In this document: one piece after another, positions 15,771 through 24,426 of the stretch
Layout of the letters: each line of letters starts with the position of its first letter
Position numbering within the stretch: position 1 is the stretch's first letter
Assembly: GCF_014803725.1 (NCBI RefSeq)
Contig: NZ_JAAVBE010000003.1
Span: 1-37,897, forward strand
Source: Desulfovibrio sp.
GTDB taxonomy: Bacteria > Desulfobacterota > Desulfovibrionia > Desulfovibrionales > Desulfovibrionaceae
DNA length: 37,897 bases
Direction of reading: 5' to 3'
The notes under the pieces: generated by a model
Told to the model about the DNA's origin: nothing
Database searches by the model: none
Seen by the model: the letters and a program-made list of their open reading frames with translations, nothing else
Program-made: the position numbers and the translations under genes

Positions 15771-18230
15771 ATGCGATTCCGCTTCTCCTGGAAGAAATTC
15801 CTGCTCTGGTCATTCGGCCTCGTGGTCTTCTGCGGCCTGCTCGGCGCCGGCGCCGTGGCCGCGCTCTTCTACTGGGCCTCGCGTGACCTGCCCAGCATCA
15901 CGCGCATAGCGGATTACGATCCCCCCCAGGCGACGACCGTGCTTGCGCGCAACGGCGAGACACTGGGCACGCTCTGCCATGAAAAGCGCTATGTCATCAG
16001 CCTCAAGGACATGTCGCGCTTTCTTCCCATGGCCTTTCTCGCCGCCGAGGACGATTCCTTCTATCACCACATGGGCGTGGACCCGGTGGCCATCCTCCGC
16101 GCGGCGATCAACAATTTCCGCAAGGGGCACACGGGCGAGGGCGGCAGCACCATCACCCAGCAGCTCATCAAGCAGCTTTTGCTCACCTCCGAGCGCAGCT
16201 ACACGCGCAAGATGAAGGAGGCCATCCTCGCCTACCGCATCGAGAAAGACCTCTCCAAGGAAGAGATCCTCACCATCTACCTGAACCAGATCTATCTCGG
16301 CGAACACGCCTACGGCGTGGAGGCCGCGGCGCGCACCTATTTCGGCAAGCACGCGGCCGACATCACCCTCGCCGAGAGCGCGGTCATCGCGGGGCTGCCC
16401 AAGGCGCCCTCGCGCTACAATCCCTTCCGCTCCCCCAAGGCCGCCAAGGACCGGCAGATGTATGTGCTCGGGCGCCTGCGCGACCTCGCGTGGATTACCT
16501 CCGAGGAATACGCCCAGGCCGTGGCCGAGCCGCTGGTGTACTGGAGCATGCCCGACGGCATGGGCGGCCCGGCCCTCTGGTATCTGGAAGAGGCGCGGCG
16601 CCTGCTCATCGAGTTTTTCACCGAGAGCAACCTCAAGGCCCTCGGCGTGGAGACGACCAAGTCCGGCGAGGACTATGTCTACGAGGCCGGGCTCACCGTG
16701 CGCACGGCCATGGTGCCCGCACAGCAGGACGCGGCGGGCAATGCCCTCCGGCGCGGCCTTGAGGAGCTGGACAAGCGCCAGGGCTGGCGCGGCGCCATCC
16801 AGATGGAGCCGGACAAGGTGCAATCCTTCGGCAAGGATTCGTCCTTCACCCCGCAGGATCTCGCCGGCGGCGCCTGGGCGCGCGCGCTGGTGACGGCGGT
16901 GGAGCCGGGCAGGGCCATGGTGGCGCTCGGCACGGGCTACAGCGGCGTCATCCCGGTGGCGAACATGTCCTGGGCGCGCAAGCCCAACCCGAAGGTCGCC
17001 GCGGCCAACGCGCCGTCCATAAAGGATGCGCGGCAGGTGCTCGCGCCGGGCGACCTCATCTGGGTCTCGGCGGCGCCCATGCCCGCGCCGGAGGGGGCGG
17101 CCGCCCCTGCCGCCAAGGGCAAGCAGCCGGCCAAGGGCGCCACCAAAAACCAGGTGCCCTATGACCCGGCGCGGGTCAGCAAGGCAAGCCCCATCGTCCT
17201 GCGCCTCCAGCAGGAGCCCCTCGTGCAGGGGGCGCTCGCCTCGCTGGAGCCGGAAAGCGGCGACGTGGTGGCGCTCATCGGCGGCTACAGCTTCGGGGAC
17301 AGCCATTTCAACCGCGCCACCCAGGCGCGCCGCCAGCCGGGCTCGAGCTTCAAGCCCGTGGTCTACTCCACGGCGCTGGATTTCGGCTTCACGCCGTCCT
17401 CCATCGTGCTGGACGCGCCCTTCGTGTATGTGAACCCCTACACCAACGAGGTCTGGCGCCCTTCCAACTACGAGCACAATTACAAGGGCGAGCTGCCGCT
17501 CTGGCAGGCGCTGGCCCTGTCGCGCAATACCTGCACCGTGCGCGTGGCGCAGCAGGTGGGCATCGCCAATGTTATCCAGCGGGCCAAGGCCATGGGCCTC
17601 GAGCCGCATTTTCCGCAGGAGCTGTCCGTGAGCCTCGGCGCCGTGGCCGTCTCGCCGCTCAACCTGACACAGGCCTATGCGGCCTTCGCCAACCAGGGCC
17701 AGGGCGTGCGCCCGCGCATCATCACCTCCATCACCGACGCCAAGGGCCGCGAGCTCTACCGGCAGGACCCGGAACACTGGCAGGCACTCTCCCCACAGAA
17801 CGCCTACATGATGGCCACCCTGCTCAAGAACGTGGTCAATGCGGGCACCGGCTCGCGCGCCAAGATCGACGGCCGCTTCATCGCCGGCAAGACCGGCACC
17901 ACCAACGAGGAGCACGACGCCTGGTTCGTGGGCTTCACGCCCTATCTCGTCACGGGCGTCTATGTGGGCTATGACCAGTTGCAGCCCCTGGGCCGCCTCG
18001 AGCAGGGCGGCAGGACGGCCGCGCCCATCTTCCGCTATTACCGCACCGTGGCGGAGGAGCTCTACGAGCCGAAGGACTTCACCATGCCCGAGGGCATCGT
18101 CATGTCCGGCAACATGGCCTACCGCGCGGACCAGCCCATGGAGGGCGTTTCCGCCACGGACGGACTTGAGACGGGCCCCGGCGAAGACACCTCCGAGGGC
18201 GGCGAAGACCTCATGCGCCAGATGTTCTAG
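15771..18230 (+). CDS. mrcA: Penicillin-binding protein 1A (bifunctional transglycosylase/transpeptidase)
   Basis: The 819-residue class A PBP polymerises and cross-links peptidoglycan. It has a cytoplasmic N-terminal tail and one membrane anchor (about residues 11-36), a GT51 glycosyltransferase domain (catalytic E93 in AAEDDSFYHHMG, GGSTITQQLIKQLL, RKMKEAILAYRIEKDLSKEEILTIYLNQ region, EAAARTYFGK), an OB-like insert around 340-480 with an alanine/proline/lysine-rich linker, and a transpeptidase domain with S525-x-x-K528 (SSFK), S584-R-N586 and K707-T-G-T. All catalytic motifs are intact. I chose the ATG at 15771, giving a normal short tail before the anchor; no strong ribosome site is visible there. 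A TTG start at 15681 is possible but would lie in a hairpin. Confidence 0.95.
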   Translation: MRFRFSWKKFLLWSFGLVVFCGLLGAGAVAALFYWASRDLPSITRIADYDPPQATTVLARNGETLGTLCHEKRYVISLKDMSRFLPMAFLAAEDDSFYHHMGVDPVAILRAAINNFRKGHTGEGGSTITQQLIKQLLLTSERSYTRKMKEAILAYRIEKDLSKEEILTIYLNQIYLGEHAYGVEAAARTYFGKHAADITLAESAVIAGLPKAPSRYNPFRSPKAAKDRQMYVLGRLRDLAWITSEEYAQAVAEPLVYWSMPDGMGGPALWYLEEARRLLIEFFTESNLKALGVETTKSGEDYVYEAGLTVRTAMVPAQQDAAGNALRRGLEELDKRQGWRGAIQMEPDKVQSFGKDSSFTPQDLAGGAWARALVTAVEPGRAMVALGTGYSGVIPVANMSWARKPNPKVAAANAPSIKDARQVLAPGDLIWVSAAPMPAPEGAAAPAAKGKQPAKGATKNQVPYDPARVSKASPIVLRLQQEPLVQGALASLEPESGDVVALIGGYSFGDSHFNRATQARRQPGSSFKPVVYSTALDFGFTPSSIVLDAPFVYVNPYTNEVWRPSNYEHNYKGELPLWQALALSRNTCTVRVAQQVGIANVIQRAKAMGLEPHFPQELSVSLGAVAVSPLNLTQAYAAFANQGQGVRPRIITSITDAKGRELYRQDPEHWQALSPQNAYMMATLLKNVVNAGTGSRAKIDGRFIAGKTGTTNEEHDAWFVGFTPYLVTGVYVGYDQLQPLGRLEQGGRTAAPIFRYYRTVAEELYEPKDFTMPEGIVMSGNMAYRADQPMEGVSATDGLETGPGEDTSEGGEDLMRQMF

Positions 18231-18289
18231 GTTTTTCGCTCAGGCCTTTCAAAGAGATTGGCAAGTATTGCAGCGCGGCCTTCCTTAAT

Positions 18290-18316
18290 CCCGTCTGGAG
18301 CGAAGCGGAAGACGGG
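18290..18316 (+). terminator. Stem-loop after mrcA
   Basis: CCCGTCT (18290-18296) pairs perfectly with AGACGGG (18310-18316) around a 13-base loop, 60 bp after the mrcA stop. No T run follows directly; it may act as terminator together with the CCTAAAAA/TTTTTAGG hairpin at 18335-18356. Confidence 0.4.
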
Positions 18317-18351
18317 TGCTGGTGCCGGAAGAATCCTAAAAAATAAGATTT

Positions 18352-18444
18352 TTAGGTTCCAGCGAGGAAGAAAAATAATTTCCGAAGGGAGTGTACTTAA
18401 GTACTCGACCGAGGAAATTTTTTTCTGACGAAGCCGGAACCTAA
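18352..18444. repeat. 93-bp concentric imperfect palindrome, MITE/REP-like
   Basis: Three paired arms share one centre near 18398: outer TTAGGTTCC (18352-18360) with GGAACCTAA (18436-18444), perfect 9 bp; middle AGAAAAATAATTTCC (18369-18383) with GGAAATTTTTTTCT (18413-18426), near-perfect; inner perfect 12-bp palindrome GTACTTAAGTAC (18393-18404). The element is AT-rich in GC-rich DNA and lies between genes. This is the architecture of a small palindromic repeat or non-autonomous element. Whether copies exist elsewhere cannot be seen from this window. Confidence 0.6.
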
Positions 18445-18447
18445 GCG

Positions 18448-18560
18448 CTAGCCGTTGCCCGGCTTGCCGGGTTACGGATAGCGACAGTGGCATCGTTGGC
18501 TGACCGGCGCGGTAACTAACTGCTGTCTCCATCCGTAGCTTCCTTCGTCGCAACGGCTGG
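18448..18560 (+). ncRNA. Candidate structured RNA with three-way junction
   Basis: A closing stem P1 pairs 18448-18457 with 18551-18560 (AGCCGTTG/CAACGGCT core). Inside, P2 is CCCGG-CTTG-CCGGG (18458-18471), and P3 pairs TACGGAT (18473-18479) with ATCCGTA (18531-18537), then GACAG (18483-18487) with CTGTC (18523-18527), then GTTGG (18495-18499) with CTAAC (18516-18520) and ACC/GGT at the tip. Two pairs are G-T wobbles (18449/18559, 18498/18517) that work only if the plus strand is the RNA. A five-T run follows at 18571-18575. It may instead be a DNA-level palindromic repeat. Expression is unproven. Confidence 0.4.
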
Positions 18561-18627
18561 AGCAAGGCTGTTTTTGACGGATAATTCCGGCATTACGGAA
18601 GCAGCACGGGCACGACACCACCTCCAT

Positions 18628-18645
18628 AAGTGCAATCAAGCACTT
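18628..18645 (+). promoter_or_regulatory. Hairpin beside the trmI ribosome site
   Basis: AAGTGC pairs with GCACTT around a six-base loop, ending one base before the AGGA ribosome site (18647-18650). It could limit or pace translation of trmI. Confidence 0.3.
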
Positions 18646-18656
18646 CAGGAAGCACC

Positions 18657-19535
18657 ATGATCCCTTACGGCTCCCTCGTCATCTACGTCACGCCCAAGGG
18701 GCGCCGCTACCTCAAGAGGCTGGAAGAGGGGCAGGACTGGCACAGCAATGACGGCACCCTCGCGGCGGCGGACGTGGCCGCGCTCGACTTCGGCTCCGTG
18801 GCGTCCACCAACGCGGGCGTACCCGTCCGTATCGAGGAGGCCACGCTGTATGACCTCCTGCTCGGCGTGAAGCGCCAGACGCAGATCATCTACGCCAAGG
18901 ACATCGCCTATATCTGCCTGCGTCTTGGCGTCGGCCCCGGTCGCACCGTCATCGAGGCCGGCTGCGGCTCCGGGGCGCTCACCCTGGGCCTTTCGTGGTT
19001 CGCCGGGCCCACGGGGCGCATCGTGAGCCACGACGCCCGCGAGGAGTTCACGCGCCTCGCGCGCCGCAACCTCGACTGGGCCGGCCTTGGCGAAAACGTG
19101 GAGCTGCATTGCCGCGACATCGCCGAAGGCTTTGCCGCAAGCGATGCGGACGCGCTCTTTCTCGACGTGCGCACTCCGTGGGACTATCTGGAACAGGCGC
19201 TTGCCGCGGTGCGGCCCGGCGCGACCCTGGGCTTCCTGCTGCCCACGGTGGATCAGGTGAGCCGGCTGTTGCTCGGGCTGGAAAACGGCCCCTTCGCCGA
19301 GATCGAGGTCTGCGAGCTCTTCATCCGCGGCTGGAAGCCCGTGGCCGACCGGCTGCGCCCGGAAGACAGGATGACCGCGCACACGGGCTTTCTGGTCTTC
19401 TGCCGCCAGCAGGAACTGAGCGCGGAATTTGACGCCCTCGGGCCGCGGGGCACGCGCGAGCGCAAGCAGGAGGCGGCCCGGCAGGCGCGGCGCGACGCCA
19501 TCCTTGAAGCTGAAGAAGCCCTCGACGAGGCCTGA
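18657..19535 (+). CDS. trmI: tRNA (adenine-58-N1)-methyltransferase
   Basis: TrmI methylates A58 of tRNA using S-adenosylmethionine. The 292-residue protein has an N-terminal beta domain (residues 1-65, MIPYGSLVIYVTPKGRRY), the family motif QIIYAKDIAYICLRLG, SAM motif I VIEAGCGSGALTLGL, and DALFLDVRTPWDYL as the catalytic aspartate region. A charged helical C-terminal tail of about 30 residues is extra. I chose ATG at 18657 because AGGA sits 7 bp upstream and MIPYGSLV is the normal family start. The next gene begins 23 bp downstream. Confidence 0.92.
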   Translation: MIPYGSLVIYVTPKGRRYLKRLEEGQDWHSNDGTLAAADVAALDFGSVASTNAGVPVRIEEATLYDLLLGVKRQTQIIYAKDIAYICLRLGVGPGRTVIEAGCGSGALTLGLSWFAGPTGRIVSHDAREEFTRLARRNLDWAGLGENVELHCRDIAEGFAASDADALFLDVRTPWDYLEQALAAVRPGATLGFLLPTVDQVSRLLLGLENGPFAEIEVCELFIRGWKPVADRLRPEDRMTAHTGFLVFCRQQELSAEFDALGPRGTRERKQEAARQARRDAILEAEEALDEA

Positions 19536-19558
19536 GCGCCCCGGAACAGGCACCTCAC

Positions 19559-19879
19559 ATGAACCCCTGGCTCATCCTCCTCACGGCCGGCCTTTTCGAG
19601 ATGGGCTGGCCCCTCGGCTTCAAGCTGGCGCAGACGGCGCCGGCATGGCGTGTGCCGGCCATCGGCTTTTCCATCGTGAGCATGGCCATGAGCGGCCTTT
19701 TGCTCTATCTCGCGCAACGGCACATCGCCATCGGTACGGCCTATGCCGTCTGGACGGGCATCGGCGCCGCCGGCACCTTCTGCCTCGGCGTCCTCCTGTT
19801 CGGCGATGCGGTGAGCGCCGGGCGCGTCCTCGGCGTTGCGCTCATCATCTGCGGCGTTGCCGCGCTCAAGCTCTTCTGA
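19559..19879 (+). CDS. Small multidrug resistance transporter, Gdx/SugE type
   Basis: This 106-residue protein has four transmembrane helices, the SMR fold, working as a dual-topology dimer. The first helix GLFEMGWPLGFKLAQ has the key glutamate E14, and GTAYAVWTGIGAAGTF in helix 3 is the hallmark of the SugE/Gdx branch (guanidinium/proton exporters) rather than EmrE-type polyspecific pumps. Guanidinium export is the best guess. No guanidine riboswitch is visible upstream; it follows trmI by 23 bp and may be co-transcribed with it. It converges on copA with a 15-bp gap. Confidence 0.88.
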   Translation: MNPWLILLTAGLFEMGWPLGFKLAQTAPAWRVPAIGFSIVSMAMSGLLLYLAQRHIAIGTAYAVWTGIGAAGTFCLGVLLFGDAVSAGRVLGVALIICGVAALKLF

Positions 19880-19894
19880 AGCCGCTTTGCGCGG

Positions 19895-22267
19895 TCATTC
19901 CACCCTGGTCTTCACCTTGAAGAAGCGCAGGCGCAGGGCGTTGCTCACCACGGAGAACGACGAGAGCGCCATGGCGATGCCGCCAATCATGGGCGAGAGC
20001 ATGGGGCCCCCGAAGACGTGCAGGAGGCCCGCGGCCACGGGCAGGCCGAGGATATTGTAGCCGAAAGCCCAGCCGAGGTTCTCCTTGATATTGCGCATGG
20101 TGGCGCGCGAGAGCTCCAGCGCGGCGAGCACGGCCTCCATGCCGCCGCGCATGAGCACGATGTCGCCGGCCTCGGCGCTCACGTCCACGCCGGTGCCCAC
20201 GGCCATGCCCACGTCGGCCAGCGCCAGGGCCGGGGCGTCGTTGAGGCCGTCGCCCACCATGCCCACCACCTGGCCCTCCTCCTGCAGGCGGCGCACATGG
20301 TCGGCCTTTTCCGCCGGCAACAGTCCGGCCGCCACGTCGTCGATGCCCGCGAGCTTCGCCACCGCCTCGGCCGTGCGCGCATTGTCGCCGGTGAGCATGA
20401 CCACCCGCAGGCCCATGCCGCGCAGGCGCTTCACCACCGCGGCCGATTCGGGCCTGAGCCCGTCGGCCAGCGCGAAGATGGCGACCATCTGGTCGGCGGC
20501 GGCCACGCCGTCCTCCGTCTCTGCGGGCGCGAGCGACATGAGCAGGGGCGTTTGCCCTTCGCCGGCCAGGGCGTCGAGCCGGGCGGCCACTTCGGGCGAG
20601 AGTTCGTGCCCGCGGGAGCGCATGAAGGCCGCGCTGCCCACGGCCACGTTCCACGACTTCCCGGCGAGGCCCACGCGCCCCTCGATGCCGAGGCCAGGCG
20701 CGATGCGTGCGTCTTCCACCACGCACAGCGGGCAGTCCCGCTCCTTGCCGGCCCGGATGATGGCGAGCCCCAGCGGATGCTCGCTCCGGCCTTCCAGCGC
20801 CGCGGCGAGGCCGAGCAATTCGCGCTCATCAAGGCCGTCGGCGCCCGGCGCCAGCGGGATGATGGCCGTGAGCTCGGGGCGCCCTGTGGTGAGCGTCCCC
20901 GTCTTGTCCACGGCGAGGGCCGTGATCTTGCCCGCGCGTTCGAGGGCCGCGCCGTTCTTGATGAGCACGCCGAGCTGCGCGCCGCGGCCCGTGCCCACCA
21001 TGACCGACATGGGCGTGGCGAGGCCCATGGCGCAGGGGCAGGCCATGACGAGCACGGCCACGAACACCGTGAGCGCGGTGGTGACGGGCTCGGCGCTGAA
21101 GAAAAGCCAGCAGAGCGCGGAAAACGCCGCCAGCGCCATGACCGCGGGCACGAAATAATAGCTCACCCTGTCCGCCAGGCGCGCGATGGGCGCCTTGCTG
21201 CCCTGGGCCTCCTGCACGAGGCGCACGATGCGCGCGAGCCTGGTGTTGCCCCCCACGGCCATGGCGCGCATGACGAGCGGCCCCTCGCCGTTGACGCTGC
21301 CGGCGGTGAGGCTGTCGCCCGGGGCCACGGGCACGGGGATGGATTCGCCCGTGAGCAGCGAGAGGTCCACGGCGCTGACACCCTTTTCCACCGTGCCGTC
21401 CACGGGCACGCGGCCACCGGGCCGCACGAGGAGCAGGTCGCCCACTTCCACCGCCGAGAGCGGCACCTCGTCGGGCGTCGCGTCCGGGCTGGCGAGGCGC
21501 AGGGCCGTTTCCGGCGCCAGACTCATGAGCGCCCCCATGGCGTCGCCCGCGCGCTGCTTGGCCGTGGCCTCGAGGAACTGGCCGAACTCGATCATGGTGA
21601 GCAGCACGGCGCAGGACTCATAATAGAGGTTCATGGCCCGCCAGGCGGGGTCGTTGCCCATGAGCCCGAGCGCCGTGTTCACGAGGCTGTAGAGAAAGGC
21701 CGCGCCCGTGCCCACGGCCACGAGGCTGTCCATGTTGGGCGAGCGGCGGAACAGCGCGGCCAGGCCGTCCACATAAAAATGCCGCCCGAGCCAGACCACC
21801 GGCAAGGTGAGGCCGAGCTGCACGAGGATGAAGGCCCGGGGCGAGCCGTGCGGCTCGAGCCACGCGGGCAGCGGCAGCCCCAGCATGTGCCCCATGGAGA
21901 CGAGGAGCAGCGGCACGGAAAGGATGACCATGGGCCACAGGCGCCCGAGCCGCTTTTTGCGGTCGGCGCGGGCTTTGGCCTTGGCCTCGGCGAAGCGCGC
22001 CTCGGCGTCTTCATTGACGGCGGGGGTGGCCGTGAAGCCCAGCCTGGCCACGGCGGCCATGAATTCGCGGCGCACGGCCTCCGCATCGCCGGGCGCGGGC
22101 CAGACTTCGGCCCGGGCCGTGGCGAGATTGACGCTCACCTTCTCCACATCGGGGAGGCGCCCGGTCACGCGCTCGATGCGTGAGGAGCAGGCCGCACAGT
22201 GCATGCCGCCAATATCAAAGCGCAGGGGACAGGCCTGGGCCGCGCCCCCGACGTGTGCATCCGTCAT
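19895..22267 (-). CDS. copA: Copper-translocating P1B-type ATPase
   Basis: CopA exports Cu(I) from the cytoplasm with ATP. The 790-residue protein has one N-terminal heavy-metal domain with GMHCAAC (C24, C27), eight predicted transmembrane helices, the actuator motif TGES (306-309), the transport motif CPC (410-412) that defines Cu/Ag pumps, the phosphorylation site D454-KTGT, SEHPLG and the GDGLNDAPALA hinge. One metal domain instead of two is common. It is divergent from copZ across a 107-bp gap, so copper-dependent joint control is likely. The ribosome site AGAGG lies near the ATG. Its stop converges on the SMR gene. Confidence 0.96.
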   Translation of the reverse strand: MTDAHVGGAAQACPLRFDIGGMHCAACSSRIERVTGRLPDVEKVSVNLATARAEVWPAPGDAEAVRREFMAAVARLGFTATPAVNEDAEARFAEAKAKARADRKKRLGRLWPMVILSVPLLLVSMGHMLGLPLPAWLEPHGSPRAFILVQLGLTLPVVWLGRHFYVDGLAALFRRSPNMDSLVAVGTGAAFLYSLVNTALGLMGNDPAWRAMNLYYESCAVLLTMIEFGQFLEATAKQRAGDAMGALMSLAPETALRLASPDATPDEVPLSAVEVGDLLLVRPGGRVPVDGTVEKGVSAVDLSLLTGESIPVPVAPGDSLTAGSVNGEGPLVMRAMAVGGNTRLARIVRLVQEAQGSKAPIARLADRVSYYFVPAVMALAAFSALCWLFFSAEPVTTALTVFVAVLVMACPCAMGLATPMSVMVGTGRGAQLGVLIKNGAALERAGKITALAVDKTGTLTTGRPELTAIIPLAPGADGLDERELLGLAAALEGRSEHPLGLAIIRAGKERDCPLCVVEDARIAPGLGIEGRVGLAGKSWNVAVGSAAFMRSRGHELSPEVAARLDALAGEGQTPLLMSLAPAETEDGVAAADQMVAIFALADGLRPESAAVVKRLRGMGLRVVMLTGDNARTAEAVAKLAGIDDVAAGLLPAEKADHVRRLQEEGQVVGMVGDGLNDAPALALADVGMAVGTGVDVSAEAGDIVLMRGGMEAVLAALELSRATMRNIKENLGWAFGYNILGLPVAAGLLHVFGGPMLSPMIGGIAMALSSFSVVSNALRLRFFKVKTRVE

Positions 22268-22374
22268 GAACTGACCTCTTGATTTTGCAGAAAAAATACT
22301 GTATCCAATATTTCACAAAGTCGGCAAATCCGCGTATGTTGCGCGTTCCCCGCCAACTTCCCGAGGAGGATACT
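22268..22374. promoter_or_regulatory. Shared copA/copZ control region
   Basis: This 107-bp AT-richer gap must hold both divergent promoters. On the minus strand TTGCCG and TACAGT are spaced 18 bp toward copA. For copZ, TTGATT/TTGCAG at 22279-22290 are candidate -35 boxes without a clear -10. A small palindrome ATACTGTAT (22296-22304) lies centrally and overlaps the copA -10; it is a possible operator for a copper regulator (CueR- or CsoR-like), which is inference. Confidence 0.4.
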
Positions 22375-22593
22375 ATGGCTACCCTGAAAGTCAATGGCAT
22401 GCACTGCGAGAACTGCAAGAACGCTGTGGAAAAGGCCGTTTCCGCCATCCCCGGTGTCAAGAGCGCCAAGGTCGACCTCGACAAGAAAGAGCTCCAGTAC
22501 GAAGAAGAAGACAAGAACATGCCCATCGCGCTCGACATCATCATGGGCGCCATCCGCGACCTGGGCTACGAGCCGGAGCACCAGCGCCCGTAG
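22375..22593 (+). CDS. copZ: Copper chaperone CopZ-like heavy-metal-associated protein
   Basis: The 72-residue protein is a single heavy-metal-associated domain (ferredoxin-like fold) with the Cu(I)-binding motif GMHCENC (residues 8-14) near the N terminus. It would carry copper to CopA's metal domain. The start ATG at 22375 has GAGGAGGA upstream. The C-terminal half is rich in lysine and glutamate. The divergent copA gene supports the copper role; zinc or other metals are less likely. Confidence 0.93.
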   Translation: MATLKVNGMHCENCKNAVEKAVSAIPGVKSAKVDLDKKELQYEEEDKNMPIALDIIMGAIRDLGYEPEHQRP

Positions 22594-22742
22594 ACGGCTC
22601 GCGCCCGAGCTTCCCGGCCGCGTGCTTCGGCCTCCGTTCCGCTGATGCGCGTGCACGGCCCTCGCACTTCGGTTGCGGGCTCGATTTGGGCCGTGACAAT
22701 TAACCGGGCCGCCCTTGGCGCGCTGTCACCCTGAACAAATAT
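22594..22742. other. Non-coding stretch after copZ, possible small RNA
   Basis: No gene is recognisable. GTGACA (22693-22698) and TGTCAC (22724-22729) form an inverted repeat with inner complementarity (GCC/GGC), immediately upstream of the terminator at 22743. Together they could be the copZ 3' untranslated region or the body of a small RNA. No convincing promoter was found for a separate transcript. Confidence 0.3.
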
Positions 22743-22779
22743 CGCCGTCCGTTCCCCTGCCGGAGCGGGCGGCGTTTTT
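22743..22779 (+). terminator. Intrinsic terminator between copZ and guaB
   Basis: CGCCGTCCG (22743-22751) pairs with CGGGCGGCG (22766-22774), nine pairs with one T-G wobble that fits the plus-strand RNA, followed by five T. It ends the copZ transcript 150 bp after its stop. Confidence 0.8.
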
Positions 22780-22849
22780 GCGGCCCGGCCCGGGGGCCGC
22801 GCGCCAGGCGTGGCCCTCCCCTCCCGACTTCCCGCGGCCCGCGCCGCCA

Positions 22850-22878
22850 TTGACATGAAGGTGGGCAGATGATAGATT
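22850..22878 (+). promoter_or_regulatory. Sigma70 promoter of guaBA
   Basis: TTGACA (22850-22855), 17-bp spacer, TAGATT (22873-22878): one of the best promoters in the window. Predicted start near 22885, leader about 37 nt, containing a GATAAA/TTTATC inverted repeat. Confidence 0.8.
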
Positions 22879-22921
22879 AAGAAGATAAATTTTATCCTGT
22901 TGTTAGCCTTCGGGAGGAGCC

Positions 22922-24379
<1,458 letters not shown>

Positions 24380-24426
24380 GATAGAGTTAAGGCGCACCGG
24401 CACCGCGCCGCACAACAGGGAGCCTT

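Larger units (their letters stand above)
18231..18656. other. 426-bp non-coding block between mrcA and trmI
   Basis: This gap is far richer in A+T than its surroundings between about 18330 and 18430. It holds, in order, a CCCGTCT/AGACGGG hairpin (18290-18316), a CCTAAAAA/TTTTTAGG hairpin (18335-18356), a 93-bp concentric imperfect palindrome (18352-18444), a multi-helix fold (18448-18560), a TTCCG/CGGAA hairpin near 18585-18600 and an AAGTGC/GCACTT hairpin (18628-18645) just before the trmI ribosome site. No clear promoter for trmI is seen. A frame on the minus strand (18227-18565) is open but looks spurious. Confidence 0.7.

Noticed and set aside
18481-18500. GCCACTG on the minus strand, like the B12-box of cobalamin riboswitches
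   Set aside because: The surrounding conserved cobalamin elements are missing and no B12-related gene lies downstream on that strand.
18227-18565. A 112-codon minus-strand frame across the palindromic block
   Set aside because: No ribosome site, no recognisable domain, and its sequence is dictated by the palindrome and RNA-like fold. It is likely the type of spurious gene automated tools call inside repeats.
20018-22183. A 721-codon plus-strand frame opposite copA
   Set aside because: Histidine- and glycine-rich antisense product; copA is unambiguous.
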